A stretch of 64,000 bases of DNA from Alphaproteobacteria bacterium (GTDB lineage: Bacteria > Pseudomonadota > Alphaproteobacteria > Rhizobiales > Xanthobacteraceae): the NCBI GenBank assembly GCA_016869215.1, contig VGEP01000002.1, positions 124,001 to 188,000 on the forward strand, in the 5' to 3' direction. Positions 44,188-53,153 of the stretch are shown here, piece after piece. The stretch's first letter is position 1, and each line of letters begins with the position of its first letter. The notes beneath the pieces are model-generated. The model worked only from the letters and a program-made list of their open reading frames with translations. It was not told the DNA's origin and ran no database searches. The position numbers and the translations under genes are program-made.

Positions 44188-44745
44188 TTAGAGATTCTTC
44201 GTAGAAAGGATGTTGGCGAACAGCATACCTACCAAGGCGATCAGCGCAGCGACACTTACTGCGTGAACGGCAATAATTGAATTATACTCGCTCGAGCTGA
44301 AGATTTGCATTGGAGGCCCCAGAATCCAGTCGAGCCCGAAATAACAAGCAAACGGGACCATGAGCACGAGCACCATCATCACGCGCTCGCGAGGTCGAAA
44401 AAGGATTACTCCAAGGAGGACGCATGGAAGGAGGAACAACTCCACCGCAGAAGCGGTTCCGAATAGTTTTACACATAGTACAGTGTTCGCGACACCAGCG
44501 ATCGGAAGAAGGGCGCGTCCCAACAGGGTGTTGCGCCGCGCTATGGCGGGAACCATCAAGAAGAATGGCGTCGAGAGGAGCGTCAACCATGCTGGCCACG
44601 CTGCTGCACCAACGATGGCGTGCAAATACAGCGGATAGAATGGCTGATTTCCGGCTACGATAATTGCAATTGTCCCTGCGGCATTCGCCAGCGGGTCGGG
44701 ATTTTTCGTGTATTCCTGTACTTTCGATACGAGCCCTCTGAGCAT
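44188..44745 (-). CDS. Hypothetical integral membrane protein
   Basis: A 185-residue protein with about five to six hydrophobic helices and no motif I recognise. It lies 12 bases after the trpB stop in the same direction and might share its transcript. Base composition is lower in GC than most of the window, and the prophage ends 56 bases away, so acquisition with the element is possible. No function is assigned. Confidence 0.6.
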   Translation of the reverse strand: MLRGLVSKVQEYTKNPDPLANAAGTIAIIVAGNQPFYPLYLHAIVGAAAWPAWLTLLSTPFFLMVPAIARRNTLLGRALLPIAGVANTVLCVKLFGTASAVELFLLPCVLLGVILFRPRERVMMVLVLMVPFACYFGLDWILGPPMQIFSSSEYNSIIAVHAVSVAALIALVGMLFANILSTKNL

Positions 44746-44757
44746 GCGGCGCCCAGA

Positions 44758-45978
44758 CTACAGGTGGCCGCTCAGGTGTTCTGCAACGCTGGCCAGATCC
44801 TTGTCGCCTCGACCCGACAGATTGACCACCATCAAATGATCCGTGGCCATTTTAGGTGCAAGTTGAGCTACTTTGGCGATCGCATGGGCCGGCTCGAGTG
44901 CGGGAATTATTCCCTCGAGCTGGCTGCAGAGCTTGAACGCTTCAAGTGCTTCCTGGTCCGTCGCAGATAGGAACTTTATGCGGCCGATGTCGGCGAGCCA
45001 CGCGTGTTCCGGGCCGATGCCGGGATAGTCGAGACCAGCAGAGATCGAATGCGCCTCTTCGATCTGGCCATCTTTGTTCGTCAACAGATAGGTCCGGTTA
45101 CCATGCAGCACGGCAGGGCGACCGCCAGCGACTGAAGCCGCGTGCTGTCCGCTTTTCAGCCCATGACCGGCGGCTTCCACACCATAGATCTCGATCTGCC
45201 GGTCATCGAGGAATGGATGGAACAGTCCCATGGCGTTGGAGCCCCCGCCGATACATGCAATCAACGAATCTGGCAGTCGTCCTTCCGCCTCCAGCATCTG
45301 TTCGCGGGCTTCGTTGCCGATGATGCACTGGAAGTCCCGCACCATCATCGGATAGGGATGCGGTCCGGCGACCGTACCAATGCAATAGAATGTGTCCGAC
45401 ACATTGGTGACCCAGTCACGCAATGCTTCGTTCATCGCGTCCTTAAGGGTCTTCGAACCGGACTGGACCGCTACGATCTCCGCGCCCAGGGCTTGCATAC
45501 GTTGAACATTAGGCTGCTGCCGAGCAACATCCGCTGCGCCCATATAGACTATGCACTTGATCCCAAACTTCGCGCACAATGTGGCCGTTGCGACGCCGTG
45601 CATTCCAGCGCCGGTTTCAGCGATAACCCGCGACTTGCCCATACGGCGTGCCAGCATGATCTGACCCAGCACGTTGTTCACTTTGTGCGCACCGGTGTGA
45701 TTGAGGTCCTCGCGCTTGAAATAAATCTTGGCGCCGCCAAAGCGCTCGGTCATTCGCTCGGCCAGATACAACGGCGAGGGCCGGCCGACGTAATTGCTCA
45801 GATATCCGTCCATCTCTTTCTGAAACGTGGGATCTGCCTTTGCCTCGGCGTAAGCCGCCTCCAGGGTCAAAAGTGGCGGCATCAGCGTCTCGGCGACATA
45901 ACGGCCGCCGTAGATGCCAAAATGACCCCGATCGTCGGGGCCAGTGCGAAAGGAATTAAGTTGCTGTGGCGCGTTCAT
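44758..45978 (-). CDS. trpB: Tryptophan synthase beta chain
   Basis: TrpB joins indole and serine to tryptophan with pyridoxal phosphate. The 406-residue protein is complete: [12 protein letters not shown], the PLP lysine in [13 protein letters not shown], the [11 protein letters not shown] loop and [15 protein letters not shown] phosphate-binding motif. It is of the common TrpB1 type that normally pairs with TrpA. No trpA or trpF is near, and the gene stands between a prophage and a stress island, so it may be a second copy. ATG at 45978 is preferred to a TTG three codons upstream. Confidence 0.93.
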   Translation of the reverse strand: MNAPQQLNSFRTGPDDRGHFGIYGGRYVAETLMPPLLTLEAAYAEAKADPTFQKEMDGYLSNYVGRPSPLYLAERMTERFGGAKIYFKREDLNHTGAHKVNNVLGQIMLARRMGKSRVIAETGAGMHGVATATLCAKFGIKCIVYMGAADVARQQPNVQRMQALGAEIVAVQSGSKTLKDAMNEALRDWVTNVSDTFYCIGTVAGPHPYPMMVRDFQCIIGNEAREQMLEAEGRLPDSLIACIGGGSNAMGLFHPFLDDRQIEIYGVEAAGHGLKSGQHAASVAGGRPAVLHGNRTYLLTNKDGQIEEAHSISAGLDYPGIGPEHAWLADIGRIKFLSATDQEALEAFKLCSQLEGIIPALEPAHAIAKVAQLAPKMATDHLMVVNLSGRGDKDLASVAEHLSGHL

Positions 45979-46051
45979 GTGTATCAATCAACTTGCGTTT
46001 CGAACGATGCTGCTTCGGGGCGATATTCCATTGCACCGGGTTGCGTCGAAA

Positions 46052-47293
46052 TTAGATGCTGGCGGGTCGTTCGACCTTGTAGAGGCCAACGTTTATGGCC
46101 TCGGTCTCGAACCCTGCCTGACAGTAAGCCAGGTAGTATTCCCAGGTTCTTTTGAAACGCTCATCAAATCCGAGAGCTTCGATCGCAGGCCACGACTCCA
46201 GAAAGCGCTGCCGCCATTCCTCCAGCGTGCGCGCGTAACCATCGCCAAACAATTCTTTCCAAATAAGTTTGAGCCCTGATTTAGCCGTTTCCCGTTCGAC
46301 AATCCCCGTCGTCGGCAGCATGCCGCCCGGAAATATGTATTTCTGAATGAAGTCCGGCCTACCACGATAATCTCCAAAACGATCTTCAGCGATCGTAATG
46401 ACTTGCAGTACGCCAACGCCGCCTGGACGCAAACGATCCCTCAGATTCTGGAAATAAGTTGGCCAATAAGCTTCACCGACTGCCTCCAGCATTTCGATCG
46501 AGACGATCCGATCGAAGGTGCCTCGCACATCTCGGTAATCCTGCAAGCGGATATCCGAGCGGCTTTCCAGGGCGCGACCGCGGAGCCGTCGTTGCGTGAA
46601 TTTCAATTGCTCCGCCGACAGTGTCACTCCCATCACTTTACAGTCGTGCCGTTCCAATATTCGCTCAGCAAGGCTGCCCCAGCCACAGCCGATTTCGAGC
46701 ACTTTTTCCCCGCCAGCCAAATCCAGCAGACTTAGCACTCGGTCAAGCTTGGCATCCTGTGCCTGCTCTAGCGTCTGGTTCATTGAAGAAAATAGACCCG
46801 CCGAGTAAGTCATGCCTGGATCGAGCCACTGTTGGTAGAACTCGTTTCCGAGGTCATAGTGGGCGGCAATATTGCGTCGACTTCCGCGGGGTGTATTGCG
46901 ATTCATCGCATGACGCACCCTGAGCCAAAATCGCGGCATCCGCAGGAACTTCAGCGGCTCCACCAAGGCGCTGTTATGGGAAGCAAGCTTGAGGAGCGCG
47001 ACGAGGCTTGAGGACGACCATTCTCCAGCGCTATAGGCTTCTGCGAATCCGATATCCCAGCTGGAAGCTAGGCGCCACAGGCAGCGCCAGCTATGAATGG
47101 TGACTTTCGCCTGCGGTCCAGATCGGCGCCCACTGAACACCAGCCGATCTCCGGCGGGAGTCTCTATCACCAGCTCCCCGCACTCAAGTTCGCCCACCAT
47201 CCGGCGCAAGAACGACTCGGCGACCGAAGCTGAATTGAGAGAAAGTTGCGGATTGATCGATCGATGGACGGTTTTTTGGTGTTGCATGGACAT
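46052..47293 (-). CDS. cfa: Cyclopropane-fatty-acyl-phospholipid synthase family methyltransferase
   Basis: A 413-residue SAM-dependent enzyme acting on unsaturated acyl chains of membrane lipids. The SAM motif is VLEIGCGWGSLAERI (about residue 200), followed by GVTLSAEQLKFTQ and the CFA-type FDRIVSIEMLEAVG and FIQKYIFPGGMLP. In the SigE-ChrR regulons of photosynthetic bacteria such homologues make cyclopropane or methylated (furan-precursor) fatty acids; which one is made here is open. It is the third gene of an operon driven from 49538, 6 bases after the DUF1365 gene. Confidence 0.92.
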   Translation of the reverse strand: MSMQHQKTVHRSINPQLSLNSASVAESFLRRMVGELECGELVIETPAGDRLVFSGRRSGPQAKVTIHSWRCLWRLASSWDIGFAEAYSAGEWSSSSLVALLKLASHNSALVEPLKFLRMPRFWLRVRHAMNRNTPRGSRRNIAAHYDLGNEFYQQWLDPGMTYSAGLFSSMNQTLEQAQDAKLDRVLSLLDLAGGEKVLEIGCGWGSLAERILERHDCKVMGVTLSAEQLKFTQRRLRGRALESRSDIRLQDYRDVRGTFDRIVSIEMLEAVGEAYWPTYFQNLRDRLRPGGVGVLQVITIAEDRFGDYRGRPDFIQKYIFPGGMLPTTGIVERETAKSGLKLIWKELFGDGYARTLEEWRQRFLESWPAIEALGFDERFKRTWEYYLAYCQAGFETEAINVGLYKVERPASI

Positions 47294-47299
47294 GACGCT

Positions 47300-48088
47300 C
47301 TAATCCGCAGTTACAGAAGATGCGGTGACAATCGTTGCGGGTCGCTTGGGCGGCAGTGGTCGTTGGCGTAAGCCAATGCCCTTTGCCCACAACCGCAATG
47401 CTTCCCAGTGGATCGCCGCGATCACCTTGATCGTGATCGCAGGGATTTTCAGGAACACAGACATCAAATTACGGTCTGTTAAATCACCTCGAAGCCCGGC
47501 CAAAACGGCATTCAGCACTGGCTCTTGGCATGAACTGGCGCATATACCGACAGCGATGCGCTCGTCTGGACCTGTGATCCGGAAGTCATAGCGCATGTCC
47601 ATGTCCAGGAAGGGCGAAACGTAAAAGAGCTTTTGGGAGCACTGATAAAGAGCAGCGTTCCGCCCCTCAACCCGGATGACGTAGCTGTGACGCTCTCCGA
47701 ACGTGTTGTGTACTTGGTACACCACCGCGGCAAGCGATGCATCGGCCCGGTAGCAGAAGTAAATGCTGATCGGATTGAAGCAATAGCCAAGCGCGCGCGG
47801 CATGCAGAGCAGTTGAATTCGGCCACCGGCAAGATCGACTTGAGCTTCGGCGAGTTGGCGCTCGATCTGAGTTCGTATTGGTGTGGCGGTTCCGTCGCCA
47901 TGGTCGGCGTCATAAAAGCTGAAAATATTGGAGCGGTTATAGGAGAACCATCGCAGCTTGTTCGAAAGCTCATCAAGCTCATCGAGGTCGAGCAGAAACC
48001 AGAACGCGCGGTATCGAAAGCGATGCACGCGTGGACGCAGCCGCCGATGCATGACCGAGCCGACATAGAGCGACGAGCGCAGCGTCAT
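47300..48088 (-). CDS. DUF1365 family protein
   Basis: A 262-residue DUF1365 protein: LYVGSVMHRRLRPRVHRFRYRAFWF at the start (read in parts), LCMPRALGYCFNPISIYFCY and VYQVHNTFGERHSY. Its biochemical role is unknown, but it is a constant partner of the FAD oxidoreductase and CFA-type methyltransferase in ChrR-controlled clusters, so a role in fatty-acid modification is likely. The frame is open 67 codons upstream; the ATG at 48088 overlaps the preceding stop by four bases (ATGA). Confidence 0.92.
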   Translation of the reverse strand: MTLRSSLYVGSVMHRRLRPRVHRFRYRAFWFLLDLDELDELSNKLRWFSYNRSNIFSFYDADHGDGTATPIRTQIERQLAEAQVDLAGGRIQLLCMPRALGYCFNPISIYFCYRADASLAAVVYQVHNTFGERHSYVIRVEGRNAALYQCSQKLFYVSPFLDMDMRYDFRITGPDERIAVGICASSCQEPVLNAVLAGLRGDLTDRNLMSVFLKIPAITIKVIAAIHWEALRLWAKGIGLRQRPLPPKRPATIVTASSVTAD

Positions 48089-49437
48089 GTCTGCCACTCG
48101 GCTTCTTTCGTGTCTGCCGTTCTTGCTGTGAGGACGATCCGTCCGGACTCGTTTGGCACCTGCCAGGGTCGTCGCACGTGGCCCAGTTGCTCGGCGACGG
48201 CGAGGCCAGCCTGCAGACCGTCTTCGTGAAAGCCTGCGCCGAAATAAGCTCCGCAAAACCACGTATTTCGATCGCCTTGCAGGAGCCATAGTTTTCGTTG
48301 CGCGGCGATGGCGCTGGCGTCGAAGATGGGATGATCGTAGACCTCGCTATGGAGCAATGTTCCAGCGCGCGGCGGCCGTGGCGGATTGAGGGTTACGAAC
48401 AGAGGCTTTGCGCTCTGGATGTTCTGCAGGCGGTTCGTCCAATAGGTCACGCAAACACTGTCGCTGGCGACATCCCGGGAGCCGATGTAGTTCCAGCTCG
48501 ACCAGACGGCGCGTCGCTTGGGCATAAAGCTCTCGTCGGTATGCAGCACAGCGAGATTACGGCTGTAGCGGAATGAACCGAGCAGAGTCTGCTCCCCAGC
48601 GCTTGGGTCTGCGAGCACCTTGAGAGATTGGTCGGCATGGCTCGCCATGACGACGTGATCATAACGTTCCGATTGACCAGTTGTATCGGTGACGACAATG
48701 CCGCCATTGATGCGACGCACTTCACGGACGCCCGTATCCAGCCTGATCCGATCTGCAATCGACGTAGTCAGCCGTTCCACATAGTTGCGGCTGCCGCCGA
48801 CGACGGTCTCCCATGCGGGGCGTCCACTTAACTGCATCAAGCCGTGATTGTCGTGAAAGCGGATAAAGGCCGCGGCTGGATACGACAGCATTTCTGCTGG
48901 TGTTGCCGACCAGATCGCGCTTGCCATCGGCAGCAAATGATCGTCGCGAAAGGCATCGCCATACTGGCCTTTCACAAGGTAGTCGCCGAGGCTGATCTGC
49001 TCATCTTCCATCTGCGCAATATTGAGCGGAGCCTGCCGATAAAAGCGGAGCAGATCCGCAAGCATCGACCAGAACCGGGGGCGGATCAGGTTGATGGGCT
49101 GGCCGAACACGCCCGACATTCCGCTCCCGGAGTATTCGAGCTCACCGCCATCCATCGACACGCCAAAGGACATTTCCGACAGCTGGGTCGGAACCTTCAG
49201 AAGTTCGAACAAGGCGGTCAGGTTGGGGTAGGTGCGCCGATTGAAGACAATGAAGCCGGTGTCGACAGCGATGCCCTGTCCGCTGACCGATGCTACGACG
49301 GTATTGGAATGACCCCCGACCCGATCCGCGCGCTCGTAGACCGTCACATCATGGCGCTGGCTTAGAAGCCAGGCTGCAGACAATCCAGAAATTCCGGTCC
49401 CAACGACCGCAATCTTGAGGCGAATATCGGCGGTCAT
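48085..49437 (-). CDS. FAD-dependent amine-oxidase-type oxidoreductase
   Basis: A 450-residue flavoprotein with an N-terminal GTGISGLSAAWLLSQRHDVTVYE dinucleotide fold (read as GTGISGLSAAWLL and VTVYE), GGHSNTV and a C-terminal FCGAYFGAGFHEDGL. It belongs to the NAD/FAD-binding desaturase-like proteins next to DUF1365 and CFA-type genes; dehydrogenation of a modified acyl chain is a reasonable guess based on furan-fatty-acid work in Rhodobacter. It is first in its operon. A TGATCC-N16-CGTT promoter lies 74 bases upstream, divergent from the sigma factor gene. Confidence 0.9.
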   Translation of the reverse strand: MTADIRLKIAVVGTGISGLSAAWLLSQRHDVTVYERADRVGGHSNTVVASVSGQGIAVDTGFIVFNRRTYPNLTALFELLKVPTQLSEMSFGVSMDGGELEYSGSGMSGVFGQPINLIRPRFWSMLADLLRFYRQAPLNIAQMEDEQISLGDYLVKGQYGDAFRDDHLLPMASAIWSATPAEMLSYPAAAFIRFHDNHGLMQLSGRPAWETVVGGSRNYVERLTTSIADRIRLDTGVREVRRINGGIVVTDTTGQSERYDHVVMASHADQSLKVLADPSAGEQTLLGSFRYSRNLAVLHTDESFMPKRRAVWSSWNYIGSRDVASDSVCVTYWTNRLQNIQSAKPLFVTLNPPRPPRAGTLLHSEVYDHPIFDASAIAAQRKLWLLQGDRNTWFCGAYFGAGFHEDGLQAGLAVAEQLGHVRRPWQVPNESGRIVLTARTADTKEAEWQT

Positions 49438-49510
49438 GATATTGGATCAACCAAAGAGCTTTAGAGGCTTCATTTTCGAACCGCGAGGCCGATCGGGCTT
49501 ACATGACAGG

Positions 49511-49538
49511 GAAACGACAAATCCAATCGATTGGATCA
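49511..49538 (-). promoter_or_regulatory. SigE (ECF) promoter for FAD oxidoreductase-DUF1365-cfa operon
   Basis: Read on the minus strand: TGATCC, 16 bases, CGTTTC. The -35 element is that of RpoE-ChrR promoters. Expected transcription start is near 49504, giving a leader of about 67 bases to the start at 49437. Confidence 0.85.
49521..49536. promoter_or_regulatory. Perfect 16-base palindrome overlapping the SigE promoter
   Basis: ATCCAATC-GATTGGAT is fully symmetric and covers part of the -35 element and the spacer of the minus-strand SigE promoter. A bound protein would block the promoter. It could be an operator for a second regulator; chance cannot be excluded. Confidence 0.45.
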
Positions 49539-49579
49539 CCGGCAACCGGTGGATTACCTGCAGCCGGCCCGCGCTTTGG

Positions 49580-49607
49580 TGATCCAAAAAGTGACCCGCA
49601 CCGTTGT
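49580..49607 (+). promoter_or_regulatory. SigE (ECF) autoregulatory promoter of sigE-chrR
   Basis: TGATCC, 16 bases, CGTTGT on the plus strand, 42 bases from the divergent site. Expected start of transcription is near 49614, about 105 bases before the sigma factor ATG. Autoregulation is usual for this sigma group. Confidence 0.85.
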
Positions 49608-49719
49608 TTAGTTTATGCAGCTTGCTGTCCAAGGTCATTCCTCGCCCATAGCGGCCATGGTGCGTTATTGGCGGCGACCAGTGTCGTTGGAGCGTCGAGC
49701 GCGGAGGAATGCCCCAAAT

Positions 49720-50301
49720 ATGCCCTCTGAAAACGAGGCAAACTCAGACACCGTGCAATGGGGCGGCCTGATATCTGCGATCGCGCAGCATCAGGATCGT
49801 GCAGCCTTTGCGGCCTTGTTCGAGCATTTTGCCCCCCGGATCAAAGCATTCATGCAGCGTTCGGGAGCCAGCGAGGCGAACGCAGAGGAACTGGCCCAGG
49901 AGACCATGCTGGCGGTCTGGCGGAAGGCCGCATTGTTCGACCCGCAGAGTACAGGTGCAGCGGGCTGGATTTTCACGATCGCTCGTAACCTGCGTATCGA
50001 TTACCACCGTCGCGAAAGCCGTGGCGGGATGGTTGAGGCTTCAGACGTCGAAATCGAGTTCCTGATTGACGATTCGCCTCAGCCGGACTCCATCCTGGCC
50101 ACCTCTCAATCCGAGGATCGAGTGCGCTCAGCGCTGACAAAGTTGTCGGACGACCAAATGCGCGTCGTCGAACTTTCGTTCTTTGAGGAGAAAGCGCACG
50201 CGGAGATTGCAGAGATTTTGGAAATTCCACTGGGTACGGTCAAGTCGCGGCTTCGCCTGGCCATGACCCGTCTTCGCAATCTGCTGGGTGAACTATCATG
50301 A
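49720..50301 (+). CDS. rpoE: ECF sigma factor, RpoE/SigE group partnered with ChrR
   Basis: A 193-residue ECF sigma factor. Region 2 (AFAALFEHFAPRIKAFMQRSGA, then AEELAQETMLAVWRKA) and region 4 (LSDDQMRVVELSFFEEKAHAEIAEIL, then PLGTVKSRLRLAMTRLR) are complete. It is followed with ATGA overlap by a ChrR-type zinc anti-sigma factor, which defines the group that answers singlet oxygen. The frame is open upstream to 49615; the ATG at 49720 fits the family start, with GGAGGA 12 bases before. Its probable promoters (TGATCC-N16-CGTT) are found at six places nearby. Confidence 0.93.
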   Translation: MPSENEANSDTVQWGGLISAIAQHQDRAAFAALFEHFAPRIKAFMQRSGASEANAEELAQETMLAVWRKAALFDPQSTGAAGWIFTIARNLRIDYHRRESRGGMVEASDVEIEFLIDDSPQPDSILATSQSEDRVRSALTKLSDDQMRVVELSFFEEKAHAEIAEILEIPLGTVKSRLRLAMTRLRNLLGELS

Positions 50302-50951
50302 GCATTGAACATCATCCTACCGACTCGATGTTGGCGGCCTTTGCGGCGGGCACGCTCGACCACGGACAGCACATCGCGATTGCGACGCATCTGGTATCTT
50401 GCCCGCAATGCCGAACCTTCACGCGATCCATGGAGCAAGTCGGCGGTGCCGTGCTGACTAGCCTTTTACCGGCTGCAATGTCCAACGACGCGCTGGCGAA
50501 GGTCGAAGCGCGGTTGAACAAACCGATGCGGCCGGCGACGATGGCAGAGACGGCGCCCACTGTGCCCGAGGCCGAGGTTCCTGGGCTACCGAAGTTCTTG
50601 CGTCGCTACCAGTTTGGCAATTGGAAGTGGATTGCGCCATCGGTGCACCTGCAACCCATTGTTCTGCCCTATGACAGCGATACCCGAGTATTTCTGCTAA
50701 AGTCCGGGCCGGGGACCAGGATGCTTCAACATACGCACACTGGGATTGAGATGACTTGCGTTCTCTCCGGAGCCTTCAGCCAGGATGGCAGTCACTATGG
50801 GCCGGGTGACTTCGACCTGGGTGATGACACTGTCGATCACCTGCCCGTCGTCGATCCGGGGCAAGATTGCGTTTGTCTTGTGGCGATGCAGGGTGATCTT
50901 CGACTTCACGGTTTGATCGGACGGATGGTGCAACCGTTTGTTCGTGTGTGA
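50298..50951 (+). CDS. chrR: ChrR-type zinc-binding anti-sigma factor
   Basis: A 217-residue anti-sigma factor. The N-terminal zinc site shows H6, H31, C35 and C38 (HLVSCPQCR), exactly the pattern of Rhodobacter ChrR; the C-terminal cupin has H145, H147, E151 and H181 (QHTHTGIEMTC), the second metal site needed for the response to singlet oxygen and organic peroxides. It holds the sigma factor inactive and is degraded on stress. The start overlaps the sigma factor stop by four bases. All ligands are conserved, so it should be functional. Confidence 0.94.
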   Translation: MSIEHHPTDSMLAAFAAGTLDHGQHIAIATHLVSCPQCRTFTRSMEQVGGAVLTSLLPAAMSNDALAKVEARLNKPMRPATMAETAPTVPEAEVPGLPKFLRRYQFGNWKWIAPSVHLQPIVLPYDSDTRVFLLKSGPGTRMLQHTHTGIEMTCVLSGAFSQDGSHYGPGDFDLGDDTVDHLPVVDPGQDCVCLVAMQGDLRLHGLIGRMVQPFVRV

Positions 50952-50960
50952 GCTAATCCG

Positions 50961-51797
50961 TTGAGCCTCATTGAGCTCGCGCTCTGCGCGTTCACGGTTG
51001 CTGCGGCGCTATGTCTAATCATGGCGTCAACCTGGTATGTCCAGCGCAGCAGCGGAAAAACCGGCTGGATCGACACAACCTGGTCACTTGGCGTCGGCGG
51101 GGTTGGTTTCATCGCAGCAGTTTGGCCGCTCGAACCGGGCTGGCCGCATTGGCGGCAGATAATCGTGGCAGTTCTTGCCGCATCCTGGTGTCTGCGGCTT
51201 GGCCTTTATATTGCCGAGCGCAATCGTGCCGCAGTCGATGATCCGCGCTATCGTAACTTGATCATCCAATGGGGCAGTGACGCATCGCGTCGGATGTTCT
51301 GGTTTCTGCAGTCGCAGGCGTTGGTCGGAGTTATTCTTGCGGTTTCGATCGCACTCTCGGCACACAATCCAAATCCTAAGTGGCGCATGCAAGACCTGAT
51401 CGGACTGGCAGTCCTAATAGTTGCCATCGCCGGGGAAGCAATTGCCGACCATCAGTTGCGAGCGTTCAAGAACGATCCGGCCAACCACAACGCTGTTTGC
51501 GATGTTGGACTATGGAGGTGGTCGCGACATCCAAACTATTTCTTCGAATGGCTGACCTGGGTGGCTTATCCAATCATTGCCATCGATTTGTCCGGCCACA
51601 ACCCATTAGGATGGTCCGCGCTGGCTGCGCCGCTTTGTATGTACTGGGTACTCGTTCACGTATCAGGCATCCCACCGCTTGAGGAACATATGCTGCGTTC
51701 TCGCGGCGATTTGTTTCGAACTTACCAGAAACGCACCAGGGCTTTCTTTCCCTTGCCGGTCTTTAATTCGCCCTCGCGACGGCGAGTAAAGGAGTGA
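50961..51797 (+). CDS. DUF1295 membrane protein (steroid-reductase-like fold)
   Basis: A 278-residue integral membrane protein of the DUF1295 family with about seven helices. Typical motifs are GWIDTTWSLGVG, FWFLQSQALV, and the C-terminal GLWRWSRHPNYFFEWLTWVAYP and PPLEEHMLRSRGDLFRTYQKRT (read in parts). The family resembles steroid 5-alpha-reductases and isoprenylcysteine methyltransferases. It starts at a TTG 9 bases after chrR and is the third gene of the sigE operon; DUF1295 genes recur in ChrR regulons, so lipid modification under photo-oxidative stress is expected. Confidence 0.9.
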   Translation: MSLIELALCAFTVAAALCLIMASTWYVQRSSGKTGWIDTTWSLGVGGVGFIAAVWPLEPGWPHWRQIIVAVLAASWCLRLGLYIAERNRAAVDDPRYRNLIIQWGSDASRRMFWFLQSQALVGVILAVSIALSAHNPNPKWRMQDLIGLAVLIVAIAGEAIADHQLRAFKNDPANHNAVCDVGLWRWSRHPNYFFEWLTWVAYPIIAIDLSGHNPLGWSALAAPLCMYWVLVHVSGIPPLEEHMLRSRGDLFRTYQKRTRAFFPLPVFNSPSRRRVKE

Positions 51798-51834
51798 GTG
51801 CCGGAATTATTAACGCCCTCCAGAAACAAGAAAA

Positions 51835-52470
51835 TTAATAGACAAGCACAGGTGTCCCGCCGACGAAGCTCCGATCATCGATCTGTCGAACAAGAAACTC
51901 GGCGGCGTCTGCACGAGAGATCATGCCATTCCGCCACTGCGATGGCTTATCAAGAATCTTGTAAAGACCCGTTCGCTTTCCACCAGTTAAGACGCCAGGC
52001 CGCGCAATGGTCCAATCGAGTGAGCTAGACTTTATCAGACGCTCCTGCACACTCTTGTCATCGTAGGCGCGACCAAAAACCAACTGGAACGGCACGCGCT
52101 GAAGGCAACTGATGCTTTCGCGGCTGTCGCCTGCCCCGAAGCCAGTGACGCAGATCAGCCGCTTCGGTCCTTGGCTTTCCATAGCACCGACCAATGTGCG
52201 CGTGGCGTCGGAGAAAAGGCTTACCGGCCGAAACAAATCTCCTAGAGAAATGCCTAGGGTCTGGATCACGACGTCTATCCCGTCCAGCGCTGCCTCAATG
52301 TCTTTCTTGACCAGCGCGTCTCCGCGGACTTTCTCCAGGCTTGGATTAGACAAACCGATCGCCGCCGCCGAACGAGCCAAGGCGCGCACTTGGTGTCCGC
52401 CTTCCAATGCCTGCCGTGTGGTCTCAAGCCCAATGCCCTTGCTGGCTCCGATGATCAAGACATGCGCCAT
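51835..52470 (-). CDS. NAD(P)-binding (NmrA/SDR-like) protein
   Basis: A 211-residue Rossmann protein with VLIIGASKGIGLETTRQALEGGHQVRALAR at the start (read as IIGASKGIGLET) and later ICVTGFGAG and WTIARPGVL, typical of atypical SDRs without the YxxxK pair in standard place. It may be an NAD(P)H-dependent reductase or a redox sensor. It lies downstream of the folE-DUF2177-reductase genes on the same strand and may be part of that SigE-driven unit; the ATG at 52470 gives the proper beta-strand start. Confidence 0.83.
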   Translation of the reverse strand: MAHVLIIGASKGIGLETTRQALEGGHQVRALARSAAAIGLSNPSLEKVRGDALVKKDIEAALDGIDVVIQTLGISLGDLFRPVSLFSDATRTLVGAMESQGPKRLICVTGFGAGDSRESISCLQRVPFQLVFGRAYDDKSVQERLIKSSSLDWTIARPGVLTGGKRTGLYKILDKPSQWRNGMISRADAAEFLVRQIDDRSFVGGTPVLVY

Positions 52471-52552
52471 GCTGATACTCCATGCAGGAACGACAAGTGT
52501 GGCGCCATCCCACAAGAACTAGGTGTGCAGGTGATACGCACAAACAACCCGT

Positions 52553-53140
52553 TCAAATAGTCGCACCAGATCGTGCGTTCTCCTGTTGTTTTCCCTGTTG
52601 CCAGCTGGTCACTGTGACTCCGCGAGCCACATCCAACAGTCGTTGCGGCCCCGGTATTAGTCCGCTCGAGGCAAGGACGTCCTCAAGGCTCCATTTTGGT
52701 ACTTGAGGAAAAACCGGGCGCCCTGCTGGCAAGCGAAGCCCCGACCGCCGTGATAGGTGAAACAAGTCGTACCGGCGCAGAAAAAGGCCGTAGATCTCCG
52801 TACCTCCCAGGATTGCGACGGTCCCGTTCCTAACCCCCAGCATCTCAGCGGCCTTCTCCCACGGAAGTCCTGCAGGGTTCCAAAACAGTGCATGCCCGAA
52901 ATTCTCAGCTGGCGCGACCCTCTCGATCTGTCGGGTAGCAATCAACCGTCGCCGCTTTGGCGAGTGTGCTTGGTTCTCATTCGAGTTGCGGCCATGAACA
53001 ATGAGATCGACACGGTCGAGGGAGTCCGAGAGGAAATGCTGATCAGCCTCAACCACGAGTGCAGACGGCATGACGCCAGAGGCATCAGCCAGCATTCCAT
53101 CCTCAGAAACGATGGCAAAGCCTTCCACGCGAATTGACAT
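52553..53140 (-). CDS. Dihydrofolate-reductase-family protein (RibD C-terminal-like)
   Basis: A 195-residue protein with a DHFR/RibD-type fold: FAIVSEDGMLADASGVMP at the start, LIVHGRNSNENQ, and the NADPH motif AILGGTEIYGLFLRRYD. It lacks several DHFR folate residues by eye, so pteridine or flavin-precursor reduction is as likely as folate reduction. It lies 13 bases after the DUF2177 gene and shares a unit with folE, which suggests it reduces a pterin made from the FolE product. Confidence 0.8.
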   Translation of the reverse strand: MSIRVEGFAIVSEDGMLADASGVMPSALVVEADQHFLSDSLDRVDLIVHGRNSNENQAHSPKRRRLIATRQIERVAPAENFGHALFWNPAGLPWEKAAEMLGVRNGTVAILGGTEIYGLFLRRYDLFHLSRRSGLRLPAGRPVFPQVPKWSLEDVLASSGLIPGPQRLLDVARGVTVTSWQQGKQQENARSGATI

Positions 53141-53153
53141 CGGAACGAATTCT

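Noticed and set aside
49444-49449. Second GGATCA (TGATCC on the minus strand) just before the FAD oxidoreductase start
   Set aside because: No CGT at 16 bases downstream and it overlaps the start region, so it is not counted as a promoter.
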